This document shows positions 18,738 to 27,273 of a stretch of 59,591 bases of DNA, one piece after another (within the stretch, counting starts at the first letter, position 1; every line of letters begins with the position of its first letter). The translations under genes and the position numbers were made by a program. The stretch covers positions 1 to 59,591 of the forward strand of contig CAMWSK010000014.1 of NCBI GenBank assembly GCA_947176895.1, in the 5' to 3' direction. This DNA is from an uncultured Prevotellaceae bacterium. Its GTDB lineage: Bacteria > Bacteroidota > Bacteroidia > Bacteroidales > Bacteroidaceae. The notes below the pieces were generated by a model. The model saw only the letters and a list, made by a program, of their open reading frames with translations, was not told the DNA's origin and did not search any database.

Positions 18738-19592
18738 ATGACAAAGATTGCAGCTATCATACTAAACTACAATTCGTCCGCCGACTGCCGTAAGTGCGTG
18801 TCGTATTTGAAGCACCAGCAGGGTGTGGAGCTGGAGATTGTGATTGTGGACAACTGCTCTCGCCCCGAGGAGGCTGATGCCGCCCGGATCCTGGCGTGGG
18901 AGCAGGGATGCACGTTTATTGCGGCTGATGCCAACCGTGGCTACAATGCGGGCAACAATGTGGGGTTGCGTCATGCCGCCGGACTTGGTTGCGAGTATGC
19001 CCTGATTGCGAATCCCGACATGGAGTTCCCACAGCCCGGCTATGTGGCCAGCCTTGCAGCCGAGATGCGGAAGTACCCCGACGTGGCTGTGGTGGGCAGT
19101 GACATCGTGACCCCAGAGGGCATTCACCAGAATCCCATGATGCGTGATGGTGATTGGCGCAACTCGTTCGGGTGGATTACGGCGTTTTTTAGGAAGAAAA
19201 AGGCCGACACTTACGATTTTATCGACAACTATCACACGACTCATCAATGCCACAAGGTGAGCGGATGCTGTTTGCTTTTGAGGATGAGTTTTATTCAGAG
19301 TATAGGATATTTCGACGAGCGTGTGTTTCTCTACTGCGAGGAGGCTATTCTTTCCCGGCAAGTGGAACGTTGTGGCATGACCATGCACTACATTGCCGAT
19401 GCTCAGGCGATACATGCACATGTGAAGAATGAGAAGGGTGATCCTGTGGCGCGGTTCAGACACTGGAAGCACTCACGATTTATTTTCATTGACAATTACA
19501 GTGACGACAGCCGTTGGGGCCGCATGATGGCAAAGCTATCGATGACGGCCTACGTGCTGACGATGACTATGCTTCTACGATTGAAGAAATAA
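18738..19592 (+). CDS. Glycosyltransferase family 2 (rhamnosyltransferase-like)
   Basis: 284 residues. N-terminal IAAIILNYNSSADCRKCV and IVIVDNCS, ANRGYNAGNNVGL and ALIANPDMEFP (DxD equivalent, about 92-102), then SGCCLLLRMSFIQSIGYFDERVFLYCEE are the pattern of the WcaE/RfbF-like GT2 group that often uses dTDP-rhamnose. The rfb genes upstream make that donor plausible, but specificity is not proven. Ends with a hydrophobic segment. Its TAA overlaps the next ATG by one base. Confidence 0.83.
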   Translation: MTKIAAIILNYNSSADCRKCVSYLKHQQGVELEIVIVDNCSRPEEADAARILAWEQGCTFIAADANRGYNAGNNVGLRHAAGLGCEYALIANPDMEFPQPGYVASLAAEMRKYPDVAVVGSDIVTPEGIHQNPMMRDGDWRNSFGWITAFFRKKKADTYDFIDNYHTTHQCHKVSGCCLLLRMSFIQSIGYFDERVFLYCEEAILSRQVERCGMTMHYIADAQAIHAHVKNEKGDPVARFRHWKHSRFIFIDNYSDDSRWGRMMAKLSMTAYVLTMTMLLRLKK

Positions 19593-20593
19593 TGGCTAAG
19601 AAAAGAGAAAGATATTTAGATGTTGCCAAGGGACTGGCGATTCTGTGCATCGTGCTCCTGCATGTGGAGAACGGTGTGATTCCGGATGGGCTGAACACCT
19701 TTATAGGGTCGTTCATGATAAGCATGTTTTTTGTAACCACTGGGTGGCTCGACGGCTATCGTAGCGAGCCGCTGAAGTTGAAGGAACTATGTCGCAAGCG
19801 GTGGAAGCAACTTGGAGTGCCCTATCTGTGGTGGACTGGCATGATACTGGCTTTCGACCTGATGTTATGGGCTGTGGGTTACTATGATGTCTACATGATA
19901 GGGCGAGAGATTTACAAGGCGCTTGTACTGCGCGGCATAGGCACGCTGTGGTTCCTTCCGGCGCTATTTGGCGGTGAGATAATATGGAATCTTGTACGCC
20001 GCCGTGGCTCGGCGATTGTTGGCTTGCTTGCCGTGGCGGCTACGCTGGCGGCGCAATATGCCTATTTTTCTGCTTTCAGTGGAAAGATCGACACCCTAAC
20101 GCGGATAATTGAGGCTCCATTTCACACGCTTCACAACATGCTTGCCGCTTGGACGAGCATTGCGGCCGGCTTCCTTTTCCGTCGCCTCTTTGTGGCACTG
20201 AAGATGGAGAGAATGGCAAGATGGCACTACCTTGTGGCCGGAATGGTAGTGACGGCTGTCGGATATTGGTGTGCCAACTATTGGCCGGTGCCTATGCTTT
20301 GGGGCATGGCTGCGCCGGTGGTTGGACCTATAGGCATACTGCTGCTTGCCATGGCGGCTGATGGTCTGAAAGTTACTAACTATCTCAATTACTGGGGGGG
20401 TAACTCGCTTGTGCTTATGGTGACTCATTATTCGATCGTGATTGTGCTCTTTGAGATGCTCAACAAGGCGATTCTGCATGAGCCTTACATTCAAGGCTAC
20501 CCGGCATTTGCTTATTTTTTTGCCATAATGATTGTGGAATATTTTATCTGCGAGTTGATAAATAGAAAATGCCCGCGCTTGCTCGGCAGATAG
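19592..20593 (+). CDS. Acyltransferase-3 family membrane protein
   Basis: 333 residues, about ten hydrophobic helices. The N-terminal RYLDVAKGLAILCIVLLHV (about 7-25) contains the family's key histidine after the first helix, and GTLWFLPALFGGEI matches the second conserved region. These proteins O-acetylate or otherwise acylate surface glycans using acyl donors from the cytoplasm. A G7 run at 20394-20400 encodes YWGGNSLVL near the C terminus, in frame here. ATG 19592 is preferred to a longer frame reaching back into the GT2 gene. Confidence 0.85.
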   Translation: MAKKRERYLDVAKGLAILCIVLLHVENGVIPDGLNTFIGSFMISMFFVTTGWLDGYRSEPLKLKELCRKRWKQLGVPYLWWTGMILAFDLMLWAVGYYDVYMIGREIYKALVLRGIGTLWFLPALFGGEIIWNLVRRRGSAIVGLLAVAATLAAQYAYFSAFSGKIDTLTRIIEAPFHTLHNMLAAWTSIAAGFLFRRLFVALKMERMARWHYLVAGMVVTAVGYWCANYWPVPMLWGMAAPVVGPIGILLLAMAADGLKVTNYLNYWGGNSLVLMVTHYSIVIVLFEMLNKAILHEPYIQGYPAFAYFFAIMIVEYFICELINRKCPRLLGR

Positions 20594-20642
20594 TGGCGAG
20601 AGGACATTGCTTAGGTGGCAAAACGAAAATTCGATTGTAAGA

Positions 20643-21866
20643 ATGAACAGATTATTTTATTGGTTAGGAGAATTGTTCTCGCTGCACAACTACACGCTGC
20701 GCAACTACACGGTGTTCCTGTTGGTGCTATTCTGCATCCAGTATATCCCCATAGAGAGCCGTGCGGGTGCAAGTTGGGTGAAGGTGATGACAATGGTGAT
20801 TACCGCGTTCGTGTTAATGAAATATATAGTAGTTAATAAAGCCCTAATTATTTCGCTAATATATGCTGTATGGATTATACTAACAGCATATGGGCTTCAT
20901 CCTGCAACTTTTAGGGCTTCGACGGTGATATATTTCTTTATGTTTCTCACCACATTTGTTGCGTTTTATACATTTGTGTGGAATTACCATGTGATATCAA
21001 TAGATTTCTTCATCAAGGTGCTGCGGCAGTTCATCTTTGTACTTGTGGGTGTCCTTGTGGCACAGCAGATATGCATTATAGCAGGATTCAAGCTGATGCC
21101 GATTCTCAATCTGTGTCAAGTGCTCGATCGCGGAATTGGTGCCAACTCCCTCACTTTTGAGCCCTCTACGCTAGGTCGACTGATAAATATATTATTCTAT
21201 GCATATCTTAAATGTTATGAATATCGACGTGGAGAGAAAGTTAAGATTACCGAAGTCTTAAATAAAGAACACAAGTGGGTAACTATTGCATTTTTATGGG
21301 CTGTGCTTACTATGGGTAGTGGAACAGCTTTTTTTGCCACAGCAATAACATCGTTGTATTTTATGAGAGGCTGGTACTTCTTGTATTCGATTCCAATTTT
21401 TTTTGCGGCGTATTTTGCAATGGATTATTATGGAAATGAATCATTCCGCAGAGTTCAAACTACAACACAAGCCACAATGACCGGAGATGCGAATCTTGTA
21501 ATGGAAACAGATGGAAGCGCAGCAATGCGAATAAAGCCTATGCTTAATACATTGACATTAGATTTATCGGATTCAGATGTATGGATAGGAAGAGGGTGCG
21601 ATTCGGCGAAAGGTCTATATTCTGACGATAGATATATAGTGAATATAGGTGATTATGGGTTTATCGCTTTTATAATATGCGTTATTCTGACATTTTCTTG
21701 TGTAATAAATTTTTGGTCATTGCCAACCATAATGATTTTGGTAGGAATAGCGGGATTTGCCGGGGGAAATGTTTCATATATTTGGGGACTATTAATGATT
21801 TTTACTTGTGTAAAATATTTTAAGCATCATAGATATGAATATCAATCTTCTAACAGCGAGGATTAA
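20643..21866 (+). CDS. wzy: Wzy-like polysaccharide polymerase
   Basis: 407 residues, with about ten predicted membrane helices and a large soluble loop between about 270 and 330. The NSLTFEPSTLGRL segment (about 179) resembles the conserved E-P-S motif of O-antigen ligase/polymerase-like proteins. It is the only polymerase candidate in the locus and pairs with the single Wzx. Sequence conservation in this class is poor, so the call rests on topology and context. ATG 20643 gives a positively charged start; a longer frame from 20607 adds 12 polar residues. DNA from here to about 23600 is clearly AT-richer than upstream. Confidence 0.75.
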   Translation: MNRLFYWLGELFSLHNYTLRNYTVFLLVLFCIQYIPIESRAGASWVKVMTMVITAFVLMKYIVVNKALIISLIYAVWIILTAYGLHPATFRASTVIYFFMFLTTFVAFYTFVWNYHVISIDFFIKVLRQFIFVLVGVLVAQQICIIAGFKLMPILNLCQVLDRGIGANSLTFEPSTLGRLINILFYAYLKCYEYRRGEKVKITEVLNKEHKWVTIAFLWAVLTMGSGTAFFATAITSLYFMRGWYFLYSIPIFFAAYFAMDYYGNESFRRVQTTTQATMTGDANLVMETDGSAAMRIKPMLNTLTLDLSDSDVWIGRGCDSAKGLYSDDRYIVNIGDYGFIAFIICVILTFSCVINFWSLPTIMILVGIAGFAGGNVSYIWGLLMIFTCVKYFKHHRYEYQSSNSED

Positions 21867-22437
21867 GTGTTTGTTATCAATACCATTCTACGTGATTTTC
21901 TTAACTCACAACAAGAAAGGATTTCTTGAAGAAGAACTCAGACGATGGGAAGAAGTACTACCTGTACAGAAGTATAAAAGCACATTTATTGCTTTTATAA
22001 GAATGTTTGCTCTTTTTCGTGAATATCGCAATGTGTTTTTCTTTAGGTGTGGGATTATCGGGAAATTAGTGAAAAAGATAGTTCCTTGTGCAAGAGATGT
22101 AAATTTCATAGTAGAGTCGAGAAATGTAAATAAAGGGCTGGTGCTTCAACATGGATATTCATGCATGCTTTGGCCTGAAAAGATTGGGAATAATTGCCAA
22201 ATTTGGCATCATGTGACAATAGGAAGGGCGTCAGACAAAGGTAATAGACCAAACATAGGAGATAATGTGAAGATATGTACAGGTGCGATAGTTCTCGGTG
22301 ATATAACAATTGGAGATAATGTTACGATAGCAGCAGGGGCCGTTGTTGTAAAGAGTGTTCCCGATAATTGTGTTGTAGCAGGAAATCCTGCTAGAATAAA
22401 GAAGAAGAACGGAGTAAAGGTTGATATTTCACTTTAG
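21835..22437 (+). CDS. Hexapeptide-repeat O-acetyltransferase (CysE-like)
   Basis: 200 residues. A helical N-terminal half is followed by a left-handed beta-helix: GLVLQHGYSCMLWPEKIGNNCQIWHHVTIG (catalytic His in IWHHVTIG, about 124-131), NIGDNVKICTGAIVLGDITIGDNV and a closing GNPARI. Resembles serine acetyltransferase-type enzymes, but in this setting an O-acetyl transfer to a sugar is more likely. The start lies 32 bases inside the end of the polymerase gene. Confidence 0.8.
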   Translation: MNINLLTARIKCLLSIPFYVIFLTHNKKGFLEEELRRWEEVLPVQKYKSTFIAFIRMFALFREYRNVFFFRCGIIGKLVKKIVPCARDVNFIVESRNVNKGLVLQHGYSCMLWPEKIGNNCQIWHHVTIGRASDKGNRPNIGDNVKICTGAIVLGDITIGDNVTIAAGAVVVKSVPDNCVVAGNPARIKKKNGVKVDISL

Positions 22438-22443
22438 TAATTG

Positions 22444-23599
22444 ATGAAAATACTGTTTTTATTAAGTTCAACATCTGTTTTTGGAGGATCAACGAAGGCA
22501 TTTCTTACGTTATGTTCTGAATTGGTCAAAGATAGATCGATTGAGGTTTTGGTAGTATGCCCAAACCGTGGAGCCGGATATGAGGCTCTATCCCAAATGG
22601 GGGGGGGTGAAGGTGATAGCTGTGTCTATGCGCACACACATATATCCTGAATATAATAGCATTAATAACATACTGCTATTCCCTTTGAAGTTGTTATATC
22701 ATTTTGTTGTTAATCACAAAGCTTTTCAACAAATTTGTACTATCAGTAAATACTATAAACCCGACGTTGTTTACACCAATGTGAGCGTTATAGGTGTTGG
22801 GCAGAAAGTGGCTGAAAAGATTAAGGTACCTCATATATATCATATAAGAGAGTATCAGTATTTGGATTTTGGTATGCGTATAATACCTTCATCTTCTACA
22901 TTTAAGAGAATGTTACAGAATCAATATTCAATATGTATAACGAAAGGAATTCAATCTCATTTTGGACTGAATAATCAGAATTCGGTGGTCATTTATGATG
23001 GCGTTCGTAGTGAGGATGTAGCTTTTTTCGATAAGAGAAAAGAAAAATACTTTTTGTTTGTGGGTAGATTAGACAAAACCAAAGGCGTTAGAATTGTTCT
23101 TGAGGCATTTGCAAAATCGCGAATCAGAACTCATACATTAAAGATTGCTGGAGCCTCTTTGTCGAAAAATGAAGATAATCAACTTAAAGAACTTGTTAAA
23201 GAGTACGGAATAGAAGATCGGGTTGAATTTTTAGGAGTAGTAAATGATGTAGATAGCATTATGCGAAAGGCAACTGCATTGGTGATGGCATCTCAATTTG
23301 AGGGTTTTGGTTTGGTTACAGCAGAGGCTATGTTCAATGGTTGCCTTGTTATTGGCAGAAATGTTGCTGGAACAAAGGAACAATTTGATAATGGCCTAAA
23401 ATGGACTGGGGATGAAATCGGAATGAGGTGGAACTCGGTTGATGAATTGAGGCAGTGTATGAATAATGTTGTAGAGAATGGAATTGAAAGTTACTATCCG
23501 TATATTGAACGTGGAATCAAGGCTTGTAAACATTATTCGATTGAGCAAAATGCATTGAAGATAAAAGAATACTTAAAATTCGTTATTGGCAATCAATAA
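22444..23599 (+). pseudogene. Glycosyltransferase family 4, frameshifted at a G9 tract (possible phase-off state)
   Basis: The first part (MKILFLLSSTSVFGGSTKAF ... AGYEALSQMG, from ATG 22444) is in one frame; the rest (KVIAVSMRTHIYPEYNS ... to 23599) is in another. The break falls exactly in nine Gs at 22599-22607. With eight Gs the reading is SQMGGVKVIAVSM and a full-length GT4 of about 384 residues results. The C-terminal motifs are intact (FVGRLDKTKGV, SQFEGFGLVTAEAMFNG), and no other lesion is seen, so the gene is either phase-variable and off, recently inactivated, or a homopolymer sequencing error. As it stands the first frame stops at 22650. Confidence 0.85.
22599..22607. repeat. G9 homopolymer at the frameshift site
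   Basis: Nine Gs directly at the frame break of the GT4 gene. Eight Gs restore the frame. Confidence 0.9.
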
Positions 23600-23620
23600 T
23601 AAAAACAATAAATTACTGAG

Positions 23621-24589
23621 ATGGATGTGACTGTGGCTGTCTGCATGTGGAATGCAGAAAAGACAATTGAGAGCACTCTGCAGTGCCTCTTGAATCAGAC
23701 GATGCAGGACTTTAACCTGCTCATTGTGGACGATTGCAGCACTGATGGCTCGGTGGAGTGCGTGGAGCGTTTCTTTGTGAAGCATCCTAGGCAATATGAG
23801 GTGGTGCGCCAACTGGAGAATCAGGGCATTGCCTACGAGCGTAATTTTGCACTGCACCATGCGAGGACGAAATACCTGATTTTTATTGATTCTGATGATT
23901 TCCCTTTGCCGCAACTGGTTGAGAAAGAATATGCTGCAATCAGTTGCGACCAAGAACTGACCGCAGTCAGTTCTTGGTCGCAATTTGCTGACGCAAATTG
24001 CAATCGCATGCGTGGAGGGTTGTTCATTGGTGACACCACTAAGGAGGAATTTCGCAAGCGTGCCGAGGCGGACAAGCGCATTTTCCTGCCTATTCAGACG
24101 CTCTTTGTGCGCGAGGATGCTATCAGGGTGGGTGGATTCAGACTCGACGGTTTTCCCGAAGGCAAGCCGCGCTATCGCGATTTCTGTGAGGATCTTGATT
24201 TGTGGACGCGCATGAGCGACCTTTATGTCGAGGGAAAATATATTATCGTGCTTCCCGAGGTGCTTTATCTCTATAGGAAAACGGATGGGTTGTCGTCAAA
24301 TCACTTCAATATGATTATTAAAATGGAATTTGTGAAGGTGAACGTGCGCCGGAGGCGCAAAGGACTGCCCGAACTTACGTTCATGGAGTATTATGATTCG
24401 TTGAAACCCGAAGAGCTTGCACGGCTGAAGAAGGATTCCAGTGCAGCTGACTGTCTGCGCAACGGCGTGTTTTACGTGCGCGACGGCAAGTTGCTGAAGG
24501 GTTTTCGCCTTATTGCCGAGAGTGTATGGAATAATCCCACCTACATTTTCGACAAAATAATGGCAAATTCCGGCTTGGTGAAAAAATAA
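23621..24589 (+). CDS. Glycosyltransferase family 2
   Basis: 322 residues. N-terminal VTVAVCMWNAEKTIESTLQC, LLIVDDCSTDGS (about 32-43) and LIFIDSDDFPLP (DxD, about 87-98) give the GT-A nucleotide-binding set; FCEDLDLWTRMS (about 191) is the usual ED catalytic motif. Between them, residues about 107-130 (SCDQELTAVSSWSQFADANC) are encoded by two perfect adjacent palindromes at 23944-24001 and look foreign to the fold, although the frame stays open. Function is transfer of an unknown sugar in repeat-unit assembly. Confidence 0.85.
   Translation: MDVTVAVCMWNAEKTIESTLQCLLNQTMQDFNLLIVDDCSTDGSVECVERFFVKHPRQYEVVRQLENQGIAYERNFALHHARTKYLIFIDSDDFPLPQLVEKEYAAISCDQELTAVSSWSQFADANCNRMRGGLFIGDTTKEEFRKRAEADKRIFLPIQTLFVREDAIRVGGFRLDGFPEGKPRYRDFCEDLDLWTRMSDLYVEGKYIIVLPEVLYLYRKTDGLSSNHFNMIIKMEFVKVNVRRRRKGLPELTFMEYYDSLKPEELARLKKDSSAADCLRNGVFYVRDGKLLKGFRLIAESVWNNPTYIFDKIMANSGLVKK
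23944..24001. repeat. Two adjacent perfect inverted repeats within a coding region
   Basis: First hairpin: 18-base arms 23944-23961 and 23966-23983 (TTGCGACCAAGAACTGAC and its exact complement) around a 4-base loop. Second: 9-base arms 23980-23988 (GCAATTTGC) and 23993-24001 around TGAC, sharing bases with the first. Both lie in frame in the GT2 gene. Confidence 0.9.
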
Positions 24590-24638
24590 TAAACAACACA
24601 TTTAGTTGAGTTCTCAAAAACAGTAGACACAAATAAGG

Positions 24639-25970
24639 ATGAGTGAAATTTCGGCAAAGCATATCACTGAGGTGATAGGACTGCTTAATGAGAAGGCTGA
24701 TTATGCTGTGCTCCGTAACTTTGAGGGGCTTCCTGACAAGAACAAGAGCCGCGATATTGATATTATTATTACGTTGCGCAGCTACCGTGCGGTGAAGGAT
24801 GAGCTTGTGAGGCTTATCGACTCCATGGGATGGAAAATTGTGACTTATCTGCATAGCGACAGGTTAATTACCTATGTGTGCGCCAAGCAGAGTGGGGAGG
24901 TTACGGAGCTGGTGCAGTGGGACTTCTTTGTGAATACTTCGGTGTGGGGTATTCTGCTGATGGATGCCGGTGAGTTCCTTGCCCACAAGCAATTTAATGG
25001 CTTCTTATATTATGTGGGTGTGGAGTGCCAGTTTCTTGACAAGTATCTCTATAACCGTGCCGTGGGCAGCGCGTTTCCTAAGAAGTATCAATGGATGCGC
25101 GATGAAGCCGAGAAGAGCGACTTCGTGAGGGAGAAGGTGCAGAGTCTCTTTGGCTTGGCAAGTCTTGAGGAGTGCGACCGCAAACGCCGACCCTTGCTCG
25201 TTCTACGTGCTGTGGGGGTCAACCTGCTACGCCGTCCGTTGGGTTTTATAGTGGGCGTGGTGTGTTTCCTGTGGACGTTTGTGAGGAACTATGTGCGGTC
25301 GTGCACGGGGTTCTCAGTGGGATTCACTGGACCCGACGGGTCGGGGAAGACTACGGTGATTGACCTAATGATTAACCGTCTGGGCGATGTGTTCCGAACG
25401 GCTCATGCCTATATGCACTTCCGACCTGCGCTCTTTGGCAACTTGGGTGAGGTGGCTCACTCAGCGGGTGTGAAGAAGACGGTGGACCGCAACTATAGCG
25501 ATCCGCACCGTGGTGGTCGCACAGGCTGTGCAAGTTCGCTGGCGCGGCTTCTTTACTACTCGGTGGATTATGTGCTGGGCTATTTCCTGCGTGTGAAGAT
25601 GGTGACGCGCATCACAAGGCTTGTGATTTTCGACCGCTATTACACCGACATCATTTGTGACAGCCGCCGTTCGCGCATCTATCTTCCTGTAAGACTTTTA
25701 TATTGGTGGGGACGATTGTTGATTCCTTCACTCGATTACAACATTTTGCTCACAGCCGATAGCGACACCATCCTGCATCGCAAACGTGAGCTTGACCGAG
25801 AAGGCATCAACATCATCAACCGCAAGATTGACTATCTTGCTTCGAAGCCCGGCTACTACAAGATTCTCAACACGGGCACTCCTGAGCAGGCTGTGGCAAG
25901 GATACTCGCCACCATTTTCGATGTCCAGCACCGCAAGAACCTGAAACGACTGGAATATAGACAAAAATAA
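24639..25970 (+). CDS. Nucleotidyltransferase-like / thymidylate-kinase-like fusion protein
   Basis: 443 residues. The N-terminal ~100 (YAVLRNFEGLPDKNKSRDIDIIIT) resemble a nucleotidyltransferase fold with a D-x-D pair. The C-terminal half is a P-loop kinase: GPDGSGKTTVI (about 230-240), VIFDRYYTDII (DRY as in thymidylate kinase) and a lid-like DREGINIINRKIDY. Such fusions recur in Bacteroidetes capsule loci; substrate unknown. It may make a phosphorylated sugar or nucleotide precursor. Flanked by two GT2 genes on the same strand. Confidence 0.7.
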   Translation: MSEISAKHITEVIGLLNEKADYAVLRNFEGLPDKNKSRDIDIIITLRSYRAVKDELVRLIDSMGWKIVTYLHSDRLITYVCAKQSGEVTELVQWDFFVNTSVWGILLMDAGEFLAHKQFNGFLYYVGVECQFLDKYLYNRAVGSAFPKKYQWMRDEAEKSDFVREKVQSLFGLASLEECDRKRRPLLVLRAVGVNLLRRPLGFIVGVVCFLWTFVRNYVRSCTGFSVGFTGPDGSGKTTVIDLMINRLGDVFRTAHAYMHFRPALFGNLGEVAHSAGVKKTVDRNYSDPHRGGRTGCASSLARLLYYSVDYVLGYFLRVKMVTRITRLVIFDRYYTDIICDSRRSRIYLPVRLLYWWGRLLIPSLDYNILLTADSDTILHRKRELDREGINIINRKIDYLASKPGYYKILNTGTPEQAVARILATIFDVQHRKNLKRLEYRQK

Positions 25971-25990
25971 AATGTTGTGCATCATCAATT

Positions 25991-27001
25991 ATGAATAATC
26001 CATTTTTTTCAATAGTCATTCCAGTATACAACGGATTGACCCATGGTTTGCCTAAATGTCTTGACAGCATTTGGAAACAACCTCTTGATACATCGATATA
26101 TGAGGTGATATGTGTAGACGACTGCAGCACCGATGGCACACGGGCCTGGCTGCACACTCAGGCTGCACTCAGGCAAAATATGCGAGTGTTAGAGAATGAG
26201 ATAAATATCCGTCAAGGAGGGGGGAGGAACAAGGGATTTCGTGTAGCGAGAGGCAAATATATAGTTCTTATAGATCAGGACGATTATTATCATCCGGGGG
26301 CAATATCTAAAGTATATGAACACTTGCGGGAATCCGACTTGGATGTGCTGATAGTGGATTGCGCCTATGAGCGCCCTGGGAAGCCGAGCAACAAGTTACA
26401 ACACAATTTTCCACATCGCGAGGTGATGACAGGTGATGAGATAATTTTGAAAAATTCTATTCCGTATGCTCCTTGGAAATTCATCTTTTTGCATTCGTTG
26501 ATTATTGACAACAATCTGTTCTTTGATGAGAATGAGCGCATTGAAGATATTGATTGGGTTCATAGGCTTGTACATAGTGCAAAAAAAGTGCAGTATCAGC
26601 CGATTTTGTTTATTCATTATCTGAAGGGGGACACATCAACCACAATGACATCATTTAAGTCACCGGTAACCACTTATTCCTCGATGCGATGTGGACGAAG
26701 GTTGTATTTATTGGTAACCTATGACTTTGTTGATAGTTGTGATGAATTGAAGCGTGCTATGGAGAATCTTGGGGAGAATGTGTTCAGACTCAGTTTGCGC
26801 AACTTGCTCACATGCAAGGATTCATTGAAGAACAAGCGAAAAGCGATTTGTGAAATCATTGTGCCGCACAGCAAGAGGACTACGGCACTTACGAAAATAG
26901 CAGTAGCTATGCCGATGGCTTTTTGCATTGTGAGCAATATTACAGCTACATTCTTGCCTTGGTTTATCATTTTGCGCAGGAAATGGAAATATAGAAATTA
27001 A
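25991..27001 (+). CDS. Glycosyltransferase family 2
   Basis: 336 residues. PFFSIVIPVYNGLTHGLPKC, VICVDDCSTDGT (about 38-49), RNKGFRVARGKYIVLIDQDD (DxD equivalent LIDQDD) and ERIEDIDWVHRL (the ED motif) define a GT2 transferase with GT-A fold. The C terminus ends in a hydrophobic segment and basic tail, perhaps a membrane anchor. A G6 run at 26219-26224 encodes part of RQGGGRN. An internally deleted acyltransferase relic follows seven bases after the stop. Confidence 0.85.
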   Translation: MNNPFFSIVIPVYNGLTHGLPKCLDSIWKQPLDTSIYEVICVDDCSTDGTRAWLHTQAALRQNMRVLENEINIRQGGGRNKGFRVARGKYIVLIDQDDYYHPGAISKVYEHLRESDLDVLIVDCAYERPGKPSNKLQHNFPHREVMTGDEIILKNSIPYAPWKFIFLHSLIIDNNLFFDENERIEDIDWVHRLVHSAKKVQYQPILFIHYLKGDTSTTMTSFKSPVTTYSSMRCGRRLYLLVTYDFVDSCDELKRAMENLGENVFRLSLRNLLTCKDSLKNKRKAICEIIVPHSKRTTALTKIAVAMPMAFCIVSNITATFLPWFIILRRKWKYRN

Positions 27002-27007
27002 GAAGTG

Positions 27008-27225
27008 ATGGAAAAGAAGATTGGATATATTGATGCGATGCGCGGGCTGGCGATGCTGCTCGTGATGGTGGGGAGTGGTTTCGAGACAATCCCAATCCCG
27101 TGATAGAATATTTGCTTGCTATGGCGGTGGCGGCGGTGATGATAGCGGCATCGCTGCTTGTGGGGCGCATCATCCGCCTAAGTCCCACGCTTGCACATTG
27201 GCTGCTGGCAGCAAAGAAATCATAA
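27008..27225 (+). pseudogene. Acyltransferase-3 gene with large internal deletion
   Basis: The first 22 codons (MEKKIGYIDAMRGLAMLLVM) match the start of the intact acyltransferase at 28498 (RLEYIDAMRGLSMVLVV). Directly after ATGGTGGGG the sequence jumps to the last ~45 codons (EWFRDNPNPVIEY ... GRIIRLSPTLAHWLLAAKK), again matching the end of that paralogue, but one frame off. ATGGTGGG occurs in the expected sequence at both sides of the lost ~800 bp (the VMVGH and MVGEWF codons), so the deletion ran through microhomology. Non-functional. Confidence 0.85.
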
Positions 27226-27273
27226 ACACCAAGTCTATATAACATTTTATAAAGCCTCAATTGAATAAAACTT

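Noticed and set aside
22568..23599. Independent 343-residue glycosyltransferase starting at 22568
   Set aside because: Its N-terminal codons overlap the true 5' frame, and the missing N-terminal glycine-rich loop is found in frame upstream of the G9 run; it is the 3' part of one broken gene.
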